From assembly GCF_003286085.1 (NCBI RefSeq), contig NW_020825294.1, positions 10,500,501 through 10,564,500 on the forward strand: 64,000 nt of DNA, given 5' to 3'. Numbering within the stretch: position 1 is the first letter of the stretch; every line of letters begins with the position of its first letter. The notes below the pieces were generated by a model that worked only from the letters and a program-made list of their open reading frames with translations, made no database searches and was not told where the DNA came from. The stretch is from Drosophila persimilis (Eukaryota; Arthropoda; Insecta; Diptera; Drosophilidae). Below are positions 34,634 through 46,396 of this stretch, in pieces. Both the position numbers and the translations under genes were made by a program.

Positions 34634-34940
34634 CACACCTGTTCCACTTCCACTGTTACATCTTTTCAATATCTACTGTTTCACCGGTTCCACTTTCACT
34701 GTTATATAAATATCCACAGTTTTGCTTGTTCCACTTCCACTGTTACATCTGTTCAATATCCACTGTTTCAGCTGTTCCACTTCCACTGTCATCCGCTCAC
34801 ATCCACTCCTTCTGTTTAACTGTCCCACTTCCACGGGTCTTTCATTTCCTCTGCACATATTGTACACTTCCACTGTTTTTTATGTTCCCTTCCTAGTGTT
34901 TCGACTCCTCTACTTCCACTGTTCCACTTCCACATGTTAC
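34634..34940. repeat. Decayed minisatellite, 87-bp dimeric period
   Basis: GTTCCACTTTCACTG-type words start at 34641, 34687, 34728 and 34774, with diverged ones near 34822, 34862 and 34909. Spacings of 46, 41 and 46 give an 87-bp higher-order unit made of two half-units. Copies share TTACATCTNTTCAATATC and CACTGTTTCA. Decay increases to the right. A 90-codon plus frame through it is periodic (repeated FHFHCYI and FSISTVS blocks) because 87 is divisible by 3. That is not evidence of a gene. Confidence 0.9.
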
Positions 34941-35873
34941 ATATATGGTATTATCCTAAAAAACTGGTCAATCATGTTCTTTATATCGGATCTAGAGTGC
35001 CATAGGCAATCCAAGCCGCGTTGCTCGTAAACCCAAGGGCCAGGTGTTCAAATAGCCCCAACGACAGGTTCCCTTCAACTTTTTTGGTTCACTCGGGCTA
35101 TAACTATGCTCCGATCGGGACGTATTTCAGTAAACTTGTAGATATGATGATTCTTTGTGATTGTGCGTTGGTTCTACGATGTTATCGAACCTTTCAGGCG
35201 GTAGAAGGGATACCCTCGGTACAGTGTGATATCCCACGAATCAGGACACCAAATCCGACTCTTCTCCAGCTCCAATAGTCTCTGAGAAATGAGTCCGCTT
35301 GAGTCCGTGGTACTACTCTCCCTCCCCATCAGCCTCTCCTGCAATCCGCATACAAATTTAATAAAACGCTAAAATATTTACGCGATTTACGGACACGAAT
35401 TTGTCCAAAAATGTTGCTATTTTAATATTAGCTGTGTGCAAATATTAGAAGCACAGCCGGCCATAAAGCGTTGCAGGAGGAGAATCCAGCCGCTGCAATT
35501 TCCAACAAAAATCTGCGAATGGGAACAGAATGGACAGGAAAATCATGGACTACACTGCTTGCTCGCCGTCTGTCTCTCTCTCTCTCTCGCTCAATTCCGC
35601 TTTTTAGTTGAAAAACGTGTAAAAAAAAAATATCTGTGCATAATTTCATAATGAGGCACCGAACTAACACCCGCACGTCCTCCATCCAGATCCAGGAGAA
35701 GGAGCAAGAGCAGGAGCAGAAGGGGGAGGAGGGGAGGGTGAAGGGGAGGATTGGTTGAGGTTGAGGGAAATTTTAGCATATGCTCCGCTTGGCATTTGGA
35801 AATGCGTTCGCATTTTCGCTTTGAGAGTGAACAAATTTCTCATACGCCACGTTGAACGTTCGTTGGGGGAAAC

Positions 35874-35901
35874 CCACACACACACACACACACACACACA
35901 C
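35874..35901. repeat. (CA)14 microsatellite
   Basis: Uninterrupted CA dinucleotides. Confidence 0.95.
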
Positions 35902-36203
35902 GCAGAGACCCACAAACAGGGCCACACGCCAGCGAGGATATAAAAGGGATGCGGGTGGGACGTCAGTCAGCTCATAATTATGATTATATGAGCCGTGATT
36001 ATTCGCTTTTGGCTGCACTGCAGTGAAGTCAGGGCTGGCAGGGATGCCTGGGATGGCGGGATGCCATTGACTAACTGACGGAAGGATGGATATGGCACGG
36101 AATGCTGATTCGGGTGCACGGAATGATTGACTAAATGACTAACCGCGACTCAATTGACTAACTGAGTGGATAACCGTGGGAGTACTTCTCTCATTTGATT
36201 TGA

Positions 36204-36238
36204 TTCGGGTTCGGCTCGGGCTCCGGCTCGGGCTCGGT
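36204..36238. repeat. Period-6 GGCTCG repeat
   Basis: About six units with GGTTCG and GGCTCC variants. Confidence 0.85.
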
Positions 36239-36820
36239 GCCAGGTGTGATCTGAGCTCTCACCGGAATAGGGCTGGCCCTTACGCTTCGCTTCTTGGGGA
36301 GATTTTCCCTCCACCCTTGTGGCCTTTTGATTACAAAAAGAAAATTCCATCAGGCAAAAAGTGCAACAAACAAGAGAGAGAGAGAGACACCGAAATCAAA
36401 ACCCCAAAAGCCATGGAGAATCCCCTTAATATTTACCTCAAACGAATGCCGTTTGCATAACACACAAAAACCAAAAGAAAATCAGCCAAAATTACGAGCA
36501 GAACAGAGAGAGAGATGGAGAAAAAAACTAAAGGAAAATGGAAAAAGGGATTACACTGCAAAAACCTTGATAAAAAAAAAGAAAACAAAGTAGAAAAAGA
36601 AAAACAATCGACGGGGACGACTTTGACAAACTTTTTTGTGCACTTTTTTCCAAGAGAGAAGAGAGAGTTCTGTAATTGCAAGTTCGTTCCATGTTTATTC
36701 TCCGTCTGTCTCCGAAAAGTTCCCTCCTTCCTGTGTGCTAATTCCTAGTCTAAGCAACTAAACCGAGTGATGTCCTCGGCAATTTGCAGCCGTGGAAGGG
36801 AGCTCCGAGCGGATGTGAGA

Positions 36821-36855
36821 CCCGGACCCGGACCCGGACCAGGACCAGGACCAGC
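36821..36855. repeat. Period-6 GGACCC/GGACCA repeat
   Basis: Three GGACCC-type units, then three GGACCA units. The plus frame gives alternating Thr-Arg, typical of a repeat artefact. Confidence 0.88.
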
Positions 36856-37993
36856 CTACTGCCATCCACGCCCAGACAACGACAGCGACGTTTGAACTAC
36901 AAAACACCAAAACTTGGATGTCAACCTGTTCTCGAACTGACACCCAAAGCGAGAAGGAGAACGCCCCGTTTCTGGCTACACCCTTTCAAGGGGGTACATC
37001 GACGTTTCTTGATGTCTGTCACGCGCCAAAGAAAGGCAATCCATCCACACCATCATTACTTGTCTTTGGCGTGTTTCTTGAGACTCTTTTCATAGATCTA
37101 CGGGCTTACTGAGGTATCTCCTAGTATCCTAATGTCGAACCACGTGTATCTCGACAAATAAAAGCCCTCCACATGGTTAACATCCTCAAAAGATATATAC
37201 TTTCTGTATATTTAGTCTTCTTTAAAGGGTTTCCAGTGTATCTGAATGATCATTTTAAAGTGTTTTCCATAAAGTTTCTTCATCGCAGTGAGACTTCGGT
37301 ATACGCCGGTGTTTTTAGTAGAAAATGTAGTACTTAAGATGAAAAGTATACTCTTCAACATAAAAAATATAGTTAATTGTCTTATTTTGAACAGTTCTAG
37401 GCATTAATATGCTGATTTTTACTATTAGAAAGCACAGAAAGATGTGAATAGATCAAGAATAAATAAGATATGCTAATAATTCCATGACCACATCCTTTTT
37501 CTCTACATTTTCCTCCTTAAACACCTACGAAAAATATACCAAGTTCTTCCAGATCCTAAGCCCAATAAAATCCAGACAGATAAATGTAGAATTGCATAGT
37601 TCTTTACACATCTTTCTGCGGTCCAGCATCTTCCTTGAGCCATGGCCGTGTGGCTGTGCTTCAAGGGTATCCACACTTCGGTGGACCTGCATTTCTCTTG
37701 ACTCTAAATATAGCAAAGGGGGAGAAGCCCCTGGATGGCACCCAGTCAACATCAATAGTCTCCAACTTCGCCGGCGACGGCGACGACGACGACAAGCCCT
37801 TCTTCACCTCCGCTGCTGCCCCTGCCCCCCCTGCCTCTCTCCCCAGTATATATCTTTCTGACTTCACCTTCAATTCGAGTCAATTTATTTGGCAAATGTG
37901 AGGCTCCGCCAAAAATGAAATAAAACAAAACAAAAAACAACTTCTTTCTCAAAACTTTGTTTCTTCCTTCGTTTTCTCCAGTTTGGGGTCTCC

Positions 37994-38018
37994 GTTTCGT
38001 TTCGTTTCGTTTCGTTTC
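37994..38018. repeat. (GTTTC)5 pentamer repeat
   Basis: Five exact GTTTC units, then GTCTC. Confidence 0.95.
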
Positions 38019-38157
38019 GTCTCATGTTTTGTTGTAATTGGCATTTCAATTGATTTAAGTTGACATTAAATGACACACATTAAATGCAGCCTGTGGCAAG
38101 TGCAACAACAGCCCCGGGCAGGTACGACAGACAAAGTTCCTTGTAGGTCGATCGATG

Positions 38158-38234
38158 GGTCCGGGTCCGTGTCTGGGTCCGTCCCAAGTTTTGAATTGGA
38201 GGTGGGACTCGGACTCGGACTCGTACTCGTACTC
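38158..38234. repeat. Period-6 GGGTCC and GGACTC repeats
   Basis: GGGTCC-type units at about 38158-38185, then GGACTC and GTACTC units at 38203-38234. Confidence 0.8.
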
Positions 38235-38416
38235 CAATTCGGATTCGGCAAAAAGTTTCCTTGGGTCTTTGCGGAACTTCATGAAATTATGTGAAAAGTT
38301 ATACGAATATGCTTCCATCAATGGGGAGGGAGGGAGGGGGCGAAAGCAGGGAAGCTGCTCAATTTCTTATGTCATTTTGATATCAATTCAGGCAGGAATG
38401 CCAGGGCTTTCCCTGC

Positions 38417-38447
38417 GGCAAAAGCAAAGGCAAAGGCAAAGGCAAAG
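38417..38447. repeat. (GGCAAA)n hexamer repeat
   Basis: About five units. Confidence 0.9.
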
Positions 38448-38843
38448 TTAGCTCAATCAAAGAGTTGGGAAAAGTGTTTGCATGGTGGAAATCTCTCAAC
38501 TGCATTCACACAATCTGAATGCTTTGGCGCATTATGGAGAGGAAAATCTGTTACAAACGACGGGTCGTCAACGCGTCAACTTTTAATACAAATCGTGACG
38601 ATGGTTCTACAAGTTCCGTGTCCATTCTGTATCCCCTCAATTCTTACGATTCTCTGCCTGCGAGAGACTCTCTTGTACGCACAATAGAATAGGAAAATGA
38701 CGAGAGTAACGGCCAGGCAAATGTAACGGATACCAAAACCAGGTGGGATCAAAATACATTTAAAATACAATAGTACCCCTGTTCCAATAATGCAAAATCA
38801 GGCACACTGGTCGACTAATGATAGTAACAGTGAGTCGCTATTC

Positions 38844-38861
38844 AAATTTCCCATAAGCGAA
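38844..38861 (+). repeat. Dispersed motif copy (AAATTTCCCATAAGCGAA)
   Basis: The best match to the left half of the family, with 17 of 18 bases as in the 25232 copy. The right half is missing. Confidence 0.6.
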
Positions 38862-40337
38862 AGACAAAGCTGACTGGAACGAGGGAATTGTGGAATTTTT
38901 ACAATGAAGATTCCAAATCATTTACTGATTTCCTATTTATAATTAATATAAATAATTGAATATAATAATGATTTTTGTATGCGCAACATTTGGTTAAAAT
39001 TTGGGAATTCTTTTAGTTTTAGATGCAATACGATTTATTTTCTATTAGACATCCCTCGGTCATCTTAAGGGTGAAATGCTCCACAATCTGCTCTTCATGT
39101 GCGCCTACATCTAAAGAATAGGTTACACAGTCACTCGATCGTACGGATATAAAGCCATAGATACTCTTGGTCAAAAGAATGAAAGCCTTTGCTCTCGCCA
39201 GAGAAAATATAGAAAGTTTTCCATACCAGAATTCATTCATTCAGAGTGCATTCCTGTTTAATTACTTGGAAACTGATTGCATGACGAATTACTTAAAACA
39301 AAGCGAGGAAAAGAGTGCCCTGCCCGCCTATGGACGGCTCTGGCCTTCAAAAACCTGGTCCTACCCCAACCAAACGCACACATGGCCGATTGGCTGCCGG
39401 ACTGGGATGGAGGGAGGGAGGGAGGGGCGGCGGGCTTAAACCGCAAAAGTTTATTTATTTAATTGCTCGTTATCGGATTTCCTTACATAAGCTCAATGGG
39501 TGGGAGTCCCATTGAAACCCACAAATTACGAATTACGCTGAATGCATTTTGGTGTTTCTTTTTTTCGAAACATCGAAACATCAAATAATATACATTTCAT
39601 TCAGTAGGGATTTGGATAAATTAATCACATCAGTTAGCATTTCGCAGGCGGTACGAGTGCATGCCAGAAATGTCAGAGCGATTAAATTCAATTGCCAGGA
39701 AAGTGCAGGTGGGGAGAAAAATGTAAGCCCCCCAATAAGCCGGAAAGAGCAGATCGATATGAGAATTAATACTTTAACACTGCGCCCCAGAATTAACATG
39801 AAAGGTTGCAACACTTCTGAAAAGGTTAAGGGGTAACCGGAAACCCCAATAGCCCCAGTAGAGCTCTGGAATCGCTCCTCTAATGCAATTCTGTTGAAAC
39901 GAAAAAAAAAAGTATTATATAAATGATACCAAAAACTCATCATTAATCATGGCTGGGGGCCCATGGCTCATGGGTTCGAAACGAAGCGAAAAAAGTGGCA
40001 CACAACGAGTGCCCCGCATAGATACAGATACACAGATACACAGATACAGTCACAGCACATGGCCTCGCAGTACGTATACAGTTTGGTGTGTATATACATA
40101 CACATCAGTATGGCTGCAAACCCATGTCAATTAAGACCGAAAACCCAGAGAGTGGTCAATAATTTTTCACACCCAAAACATCATTAAGATGACTGCGCCC
40201 CGATGGCGGTGGGGCAGCAGCGGCAGGCACTGGGCTGTTGGGGGTTTTTTGGGGAGACAGAGAGGGGTTCCAGTTAGAACCGGCTGACAATGACACAAAT
40301 GTTTGTGACACGTTTGGCTAATTTATATGAGCGGCGG

Positions 40338-40365
40338 TGGAGGAGGAGAGGAGGAGAGGAGGAGA
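40338..40365. repeat. GGAGGAGA purine repeat
   Basis: Three to four 8-bp units. Confidence 0.8.
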
Positions 40366-40490
40366 TATGGGGCACACTGGAATTTGGGGCAAAATGGGGG
40401 TTCTTTTTGGGTTCTAGTCATTATGTTTTGGTTAAAGTTTTAGCATAAAATTGGTCACAGATGAACCGGAAACAACTGAATATCTAGTTC

Positions 40491-40911
40491 AGTGTTGGCT
40501 AACAGCATATTGAATGTAGACAACTTCAAATAGTGATTAAAAACCATTTGATTCAAGTTTGTAGGGAATTATTGAGTCCCAGTTGGAATTTACATCGGGA
40601 TCGGGAGTGGCAAAAACCAGTGTTAAACAATGCCAATTAGTGTTGATAAATTGTATAATGATGTATAAGCTAGTGTTACATAATACCAATTAATGCTGAT
40701 CACAGGATGTAGAATAATAATAAGTGTTGGTGAATGTATACAACAGTGTTGGATAATATTAATTAGTTTGTTTAACTTTATTTAAAGAAGGATATGAAAG
40801 CCAGTGTTCGATAATAATAATTAGTGTTTCTAATTAAAAGCTGGATATTTAAATCAGTGTTGGCTAATACCAATTAGTGTTGGGAAAAGAAGGAGGTATA
40901 AAGAAGTGTTT
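40491..40911 (+). repeat. Decayed AGTGTTG array with 20-bp paired cores
   Basis: AGTGTT starts at 40491, 40619, 40639, 40672, 40723, 40745, 40803, 40823, 40856, 40876 and 40905. Three pairs are exactly 20 bp apart, with TAATACCAAT-like sequence between the cores. Pairs recur every 51-58 bp. This reads as an old minisatellite with a dimeric unit of about 53 bp, conserved best at AGTGTTGG and CCAATTAGTGTT. Confidence 0.75.
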
Positions 40912-41231
40912 AAACGCCCCTTAACATTTGTTTAATGTTTTATAAATGATGGTGCTTCATTCAAAATCATTTGTATTTAACATTTAATCAAACTTCCTTT
41001 CGGAGTTTATTCTTCTTCCCTTGCCCCGAAAAAAGTTAATTTAATTGCATCTAGAGCTATTTGCATAGAGCCACTGACTCCAGCCCCCGCCAAATATTGG
41101 CTTCAAACTAATTTCTTGCATCAAGAGTTGCCATCTCCCATCATCTCTATGAGATGAGGGATAACTGTGATGCCACGCCCCATCTCCAGATCTTGCATCC
41201 ACTTTAAAAGCATCGCAGAAAAAGGAACGGG

Positions 41232-41268
41232 GCAGAGACAGGGACAGGGACAGCGACAGGGACAGGGG
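41232..41268. repeat. (GGGACA)n hexamer repeat
   Basis: Six units with one GCGACA variant. Confidence 0.88.
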
Positions 41269-41725
41269 AAAAGAACTACCAATTAAAAACTCATCAAATG
41301 TTCAGTCGGTGAACAGTGGAACACCGAGGACGGGGAGGGGAACCCACCCACAACTCTCTTCAAAGGGAACTTCAAAAATGTAGGAAACGGCGGCACGAGT
41401 TGGTTTGGTTGCCACAAGCATGGGGCATGGCAGAGGGCAGATGGGACACGGTGGCAGGAGGCGAAGGAGGAGGGAAAACATTTGGCAACCAAAGCGGACG
41501 ACCTTATGCTCACAAGTTTCCCTGTCTCCGACTCCCGTCTCCATTTATATGTAGCTCTCCCCTATTCCACTTCTCTGTTATATTTTCTACGCTTTGTCTC
41601 CACTCCAACAGTTGTCGCTGGGTTGGAGATAGAGATGTGGCATGTGGCTGTGGAAAGACGGCGGAAAACTACCCACAAAACAGGGAAGAAATCAGTGAAA
41701 TCAATTATTAATTTTCAAAGTCGTT

Positions 41726-41752
41726 CAACACTTTTACAAGTTGACCAACACT
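41726..41752 (-). repeat. CAACACT pair, 20-bp spacing
   Basis: CAACACT at 41726 and 41746. This is the reverse orientation of the 40.5 kb array, with the same 20-bp spacing and ACC before the second core. Confidence 0.6.
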
Positions 41753-42191
41753 GGACAGGTGCCATGCACCGACTCTCTTCGTGAGTGGTGATTCGTGCCC
41801 CATCGCGCCCATCACTAGCTGTGACTGGAGTTAAGGCTGTTGCCATTGCCGTTGCCGTTGCTTTTAGCCGCCGGCGGCAGTTACATTTCGTCTGCTGTTT
41901 TGTTTGTTGTTGGCAAAAGCTTGTGCTTCGTCTATTTTCCCATTGCCCGCTGATCCTCCCCTACTCCTTCCCAACCCCTGTCCCTGCTGTGCCCCTCTTT
42001 CTCATTCTACTACCAATTGCCTCTGTTGTTGTGTTGTGTGGCTCTGGTTGTTCGGCGCATTTCGCTCTATTTGGCTCAAGTGTTTTCTTCTTGTTTATTT
42101 CTTGCTCGCTCGCGTTTCGACTGCTTTACAGTTGATTTTCTCCGCTGCTTATGTGCCAAAGTTGAATTTTAAAGATATAGGTACAACTTTT

Positions 42192-42321
42192 CAACACTAT
42201 AGCTGGTTTACCAACACTAAATACTTTGGTTGTCAAGCAGAACCCTTGCTGATTTCCAAGCAAGCTTATTTCCTTAACAAAATATGCCCCAAAGAAGCAC
42301 CATCACTGGCTTACCAACACT
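42192..42321 (-). repeat. CAACACT pair plus a third core
   Basis: CAACACT at 42192 and 42212 (20 bp apart, joined through TGGTTTAC) and again at 42315 within TTACCAACACTGG. TGGTTTAC is the near complement of the array spacer. Confidence 0.6.
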
Positions 42322-42429
42322 GGACACCGATTAGTCGTGATTGGTACGATTGGTAATCGATAGTCAAGCAGAAGCCCTTGCAACTCTGCAAGCAAATCGT
42401 TTACCCAAGCATTTATACACCCCATTCAC

Positions 42430-45400
42430 ACAGAAGCACATGCACCATGCTCCATCACCCTTACCGTATTTTGTAAGCAACTCTGCTTGACCTCAGCCTC
42501 TCATGTGCAGTGCCTGTGTCTACGTGTGTGCGGGGCTTCTCGAGGCTTAGCTCAAGGATCTCTCAACTTGTCTGTCAGCTCCTTAAAAATTCCTCCATCC
42601 TTTAATCAAAAGGCACAGCGGCCATGGAGATGCTTCTTTCCCTCTCTCGCTCTCCCAGCAAATGGAAAACTAACAGCAACCAGAGGAGCAACGAGGAGAA
42701 AACTTACACACAACTTTCCGAACCGAACAGCTGCTTGAAGTAACGCTCAGAGTCCCGCTCAGAGTCCCCCTCCTCACGAGGACCCGAGGACCGAACGCAT
42801 CGTCCAGTTTTGACTTTTCAACTTCTTTAACCACTTAGACTCATCAACTTGTTTTGCTGCTACTTTTTACTTTCTGCCAACACGAGAACGAGACTAGAAG
42901 AAGCTCCTCTCTCCACTTTCCACACTCTACACTCTACACTTTTCACTCATCGGACTTCTTTCTCCAGAGTTCTTCCTCTGTGAGTGTGTGCTCGCATTTT
43001 CTTGGTTTATTTTCTTTGGAAAAACTTCTCCTGCTTCTGCATGCCACTTTAATTTGCGCAAGCACGGCTGAAGGAGCAATCGAAGAGAAAGAGGAGAACA
43101 GAATGTTGGAAGAAATGTTATTTCGATATTACGGGGCCGCAGATTGGACAGCCACAGGACACACAAGTTATAATGAAATGTAATACGATACACGGGTGGA
43201 TATGCACGAAGGGAGCAATACAGTAACTAAATACACAATTAATTAAATCAATCCCAGATATATATATTTTCCGTGTGCCAACAGTCGCGTCAAAGAGATG
43301 CCGAATGATTTTAATCGTTTCAATTATCGATATATCGATTTTGTAAATAATTAAACCTGTTGTTCAGAATTCTGCAAAACAAACTCTATTCTATGCGTTA
43401 TTATATCGGGTTGGCATATTTGTTTGAAATAATATACTTCCCCCAATAAATATTACACAAATATATTATTATTTTTCTGTGAATTTGGTCTTTGTTTTAC
43501 ACATTTTTTAGACTCCGAAATCCTAATTCTTTCTCTTAAACGTTATATCTCGATTTATCGTTATTCAGATTATATTCCCACACAAGAAGAAAATTCTAGA
43601 AAGTTTTTTTGCTCTAAAAATTGAGTGAATTCCAGCCAAAGGTCGCACATTATTCAGATGAAAATTAGACGAAATAAGTTGCTAAAAAAAAAAGACACAC
43701 ATTCCCTGGGAAAACGCCATCGAATATTTCACGGCTGTCGAATTCCCATTAGATTGTCTTCTATGTAGAGTACAACAAATTAATCCCTTAAGTTCGAAGG
43801 GGAAAATTTCCAGATTCCCTTTCCGCAGACCCTTTCAGCAGTCGTCCTCCCTCCCACTCCCTCACCCGCCGGGCCGCAGGCCACAGAGTCGCTGGCCTCC
43901 TACGTCATCGCCGTTGACGCGACGCGTTGCACGTTCATTGCCTCCGGCTGGGGGCTGCTTGCCCGGTTTTCGCTCGTTTGCGGATTCACGTATACATTTT
44001 ACAATACACTCGCCTATATTTCGGCAACTCTCTTCTCATCCCCCTTCCTCTGTGCCTGTCTGTCTGTCCGTCTGAGCCTCTTTTGCTCTCGTTTTCTCTC
44101 TCTGTCGCTCTGTCGCTCTGTGTCTCGCTCTTTTCTTTTGACAAATGACCGAATGACGTCGACCCAATGTCTGTAGCGTTCTGCTGTTGACACTGATGAC
44201 AGTTTGTGCCGTAAATAACAAAGGCAGAAGGAGAGGAGAGCGTCGAACGACCCCAGCAGATCCCCTTGACAGGGGGAAGCCCCTCCTCGCGCCCAAGCCC
44301 ACAATTAACTAAATATAGTAAGTATTGTTCGTTTTATTTATGTTTTTGTTTGATTTGGTTTGGTTCTAATGAAAAATTATCGGCTGGCATTTAGCAAAAG
44401 GTTCCTTGAACTTGTACGATTCATACAAAACGATTGGACTTTGGGCTGCGGGAGGGAGGACTAGAAATACTTGGTATTACAGTGAGGAATGTTGTGGAGC
44501 AGCTGATTATTACAATTCAAATCGTAATCACAGTCTTTCCGACATTTAACTTCTTTTCTGTCGATGGTATTAGATGGGGTTAGACACAAGCAGTAGTAAT
44601 GCAAAGCAGTTAATATTGCAAGCAGTATATTTATGCAGTATAAACTTCTAAGAACATTTAAGTATCAAGTGCCGTACAGCCACACATTCATTAGTGTCAT
44701 ACAGTCATGTGTAAAGTGGCATTGCAAGCAGCAGAAAAACCAGCTGTTGATCAAAAGAAATGCAACTTAAGATTATCTTTTTTTATTAAGCATTCAAAAT
44801 CTCAAGACATTCCTCAATGATCCATCCACAAAGAACACCACCAAGAAGAATCTATTGTACATTTTTGGAGGCACTCAAAAGTATGAAAATCCTTGACCTT
44901 ATTATTTCTTAAGGCGGGGCAGGGGCAGCGCAGCGGCAGGGGTAGGGGCAGCGTTTCTCCATAAAAGATAATGAACTCGATAAGTTTCTGTATATTTTTT
45001 TTTTTTGCTCTTCTGTTTTATTTGGCTTTGCTGGACTGTGTGTGTGTAAGAGAGAGAGCCGCCGCCACAGCAGGCCAGCCAGACACTAAATGAGAGCCGA
45101 TTCCAACCAGAAAGAAACAACAACAACAGCAACAACGAGCAGAACCTCAACAGCAACAATTACACAAACAAGAAAGCCTCATCGTGTAATGGAGAAATTT
45201 GTTTGTTGTTGTTTTTTTTGCACGCTCTCTTCATGTTTTTTTGTTCGTCTTTCGTTCGTTTGGGTTTCGGGTAGAAGGCAATAACCTTGAGGCAGGTTTT
45301 TCGCATAACGCCGATGTCTGTCAGCTGCTGCCGCTGCCGCTGCTGCCGCCAGAAAGAGAGCCAGCACTCAGGCAGAGCAGGCCGACAGAGCCAGAGATGG

Positions 45401-45830
45401 AAAGCGAATGCAAGTGCGAGCGAGAGACAGCTCTGGGTGTAATAAAATAAGCTTCATAATAATAAAGAAAAGGCGGGCAGAAAAAGGTAAAAGCTATAAC
45501 AAACAGATACACAGATGTAGGTAGAAAAATTTACCTAGAAAATTAAAGATAAATATTTCGAAATGAGTGCATGAAATCAAAAGAAAAATGCTGGTAGAAG
45601 GAATCATATGCATGGGGGGTGCTCAAACACACAAGGAGCTTGAGCTTTCCACCATATACTATACACATATTTATGGAATTTAAGGCTTACTTTTTGAGCT
45701 CTGAATATGGCTGTGACGAAGCAGTGCAACAATAAACGAAACAGTTTGCAGCATAGGAATACTGGATGATTCAACAGGTGGATGGAACGCTTTCTAAATT
45801 GAATGCTCGAATCTTGAATCTGTGATTCCT
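42430..45830. other. Non-coding; CGATA words, CT tracts and GC-rich patch
   Basis: A TATCGATATATCGAT cluster lies at 43325-43339. A CpG-richer patch sits at 43860-43930, CT/GTCTGT-rich sequence at 44045-44135 and CAA/CAG triplets at 45117-45160. Weak minus-strand CTAG/GTAAAT at 45535 was considered as a splice site. No gene is supported. Confidence 0.5.
43325..43339. promoter_or_regulatory. DRE-like TATCGATA with adjacent ATATCGAT
   Basis: A perfect TATCGATA (43325-43332) overlaps ATATCGAT (43332-43339). TATCGATA is the DREF binding core, and CGATA pairs are bound by BEAF-32. Function is inferred from the words only. Confidence 0.35.
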
Positions 45831-46370
45831 TGATGCAGATTAGAGCACTGCTTGCACGGGCAGCCGAATCGATTCGGTGGAACTCGGCATTCGCTTCGTT
45901 CGGTCCCTCATAACTAGGGATCGGTCTCCCAAAACGGACTGCACGAAGCAGGTCTCTTCAGACTAGCAAGAGAATGTTTTACCTAGCCGAAGGCACACGA
46001 GCTCCGTCTTGTGCTTTGAGTCATTGCAGAGACATGCGAACGAACCATGCGGCTGTGGCACTCGGTTTTTAGCGATTCGGAGTGATTCGAATCGGACTGA
46101 AGGCAGAATTCGTAATGATCGAACGCATTAAAGCGGCATAGATGTCGGATTGCTTGGCTCATCCAAAATAGCATCATTTTCAATTCTGTTCCCGTCAGAG
46201 CTTATTTTTGGAATATTGTAAATATTTAATAGATCCATTTAGCAAGATTTATTAATACCTCTCTTATGTACTACTGTAATAAGTGTAATATGTAAAGATA
46301 AAGATTTCTTCGCTCGATCCGAATACAATGTAACGTAATGCCTATTGTCGTATCTGATTCATAGAAAATA
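45830..46370. other. Even-composition block rich in CGAATC/TTCGG words
   Basis: Simple repeats are absent here, in contrast with the neighbours. TTCGG, CTCGG and CGATTC words recur, including a perfect 14-bp palindrome at 45864-45877. It may be an old mobile-element remnant or a constrained element. No frame is convincing. Confidence 0.35.
45864..45877. repeat. 14-bp palindrome CCGAATCGATTCGG
   Basis: Perfectly self-complementary, centred on ATCGAT. Confidence 0.9.
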
Positions 46371-46396
46371 TGGGGTTGGTCTGAGCCAAAAGAATA

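Larger units (their letters stand above)
33000..35300. other. Non-coding stretch with CGATGA repeat, hairpin, G run and minisatellite
   Basis: From 33000 to 33600 the sequence is AT-leaning, with CGAT words and a 9-bp hairpin (33230-33265). A CAAACA repeat (33639-33665) and CT-rich DNA follow, then the features at 34044-34940. The tail 34960-35280 has even base composition and no recognised content. Confidence 0.55.
35300..38830. other. Non-coding, CA repeat and period-6 GC-rich repeats
   Basis: Contains a CT tract at about 35573-35590, GAGCAG/GAAGGAG units near 35695-35745, (CA)n at 35874-35901, degenerate TGACTAA words at 36066-36172, hexamer repeats at 36204, 36821, 38203 and 38417, and a pentamer repeat at 37994. 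Frames here follow the hexamer repeats. No gene is supported. Confidence 0.55.
38862..42430. other. Non-coding, with CAACACT/AGTGTTG arrays
   Basis: From 38862 to 40480 the content is ordinary, with ACAGATAC units near 40020-40047 and a GGAGGAGA repeat at 40338-40365. From 40491 to 42321 CAACACT and its complement are concentrated (see separate entries). Hexamer GGGACA units lie at 41232-41268. Frames of 131 and 150 codons at 41316 and 41904 are not convincing. Confidence 0.55.

Noticed and set aside
34624..34896. 90-codon periodic peptide as a secreted repeat protein
   Set aside because: The period comes from the 87-bp minisatellite and there is no ATG-to-stop conservation argument.
39974..39982. 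GGTTCGAAAC as a tRNA T-loop
   Set aside because: No matching B-box length, anticodon arm or acceptor pairing was found nearby.
45520..45556. Minus-strand TTTTCTAG/GTAAAT at 45535/45534 as a third ratchet point
   Set aside because: The tract is broken by purines, the donor GTAAAT is weaker, and no GTRAGT donor follows within 60 nt, unlike the two accepted sites.
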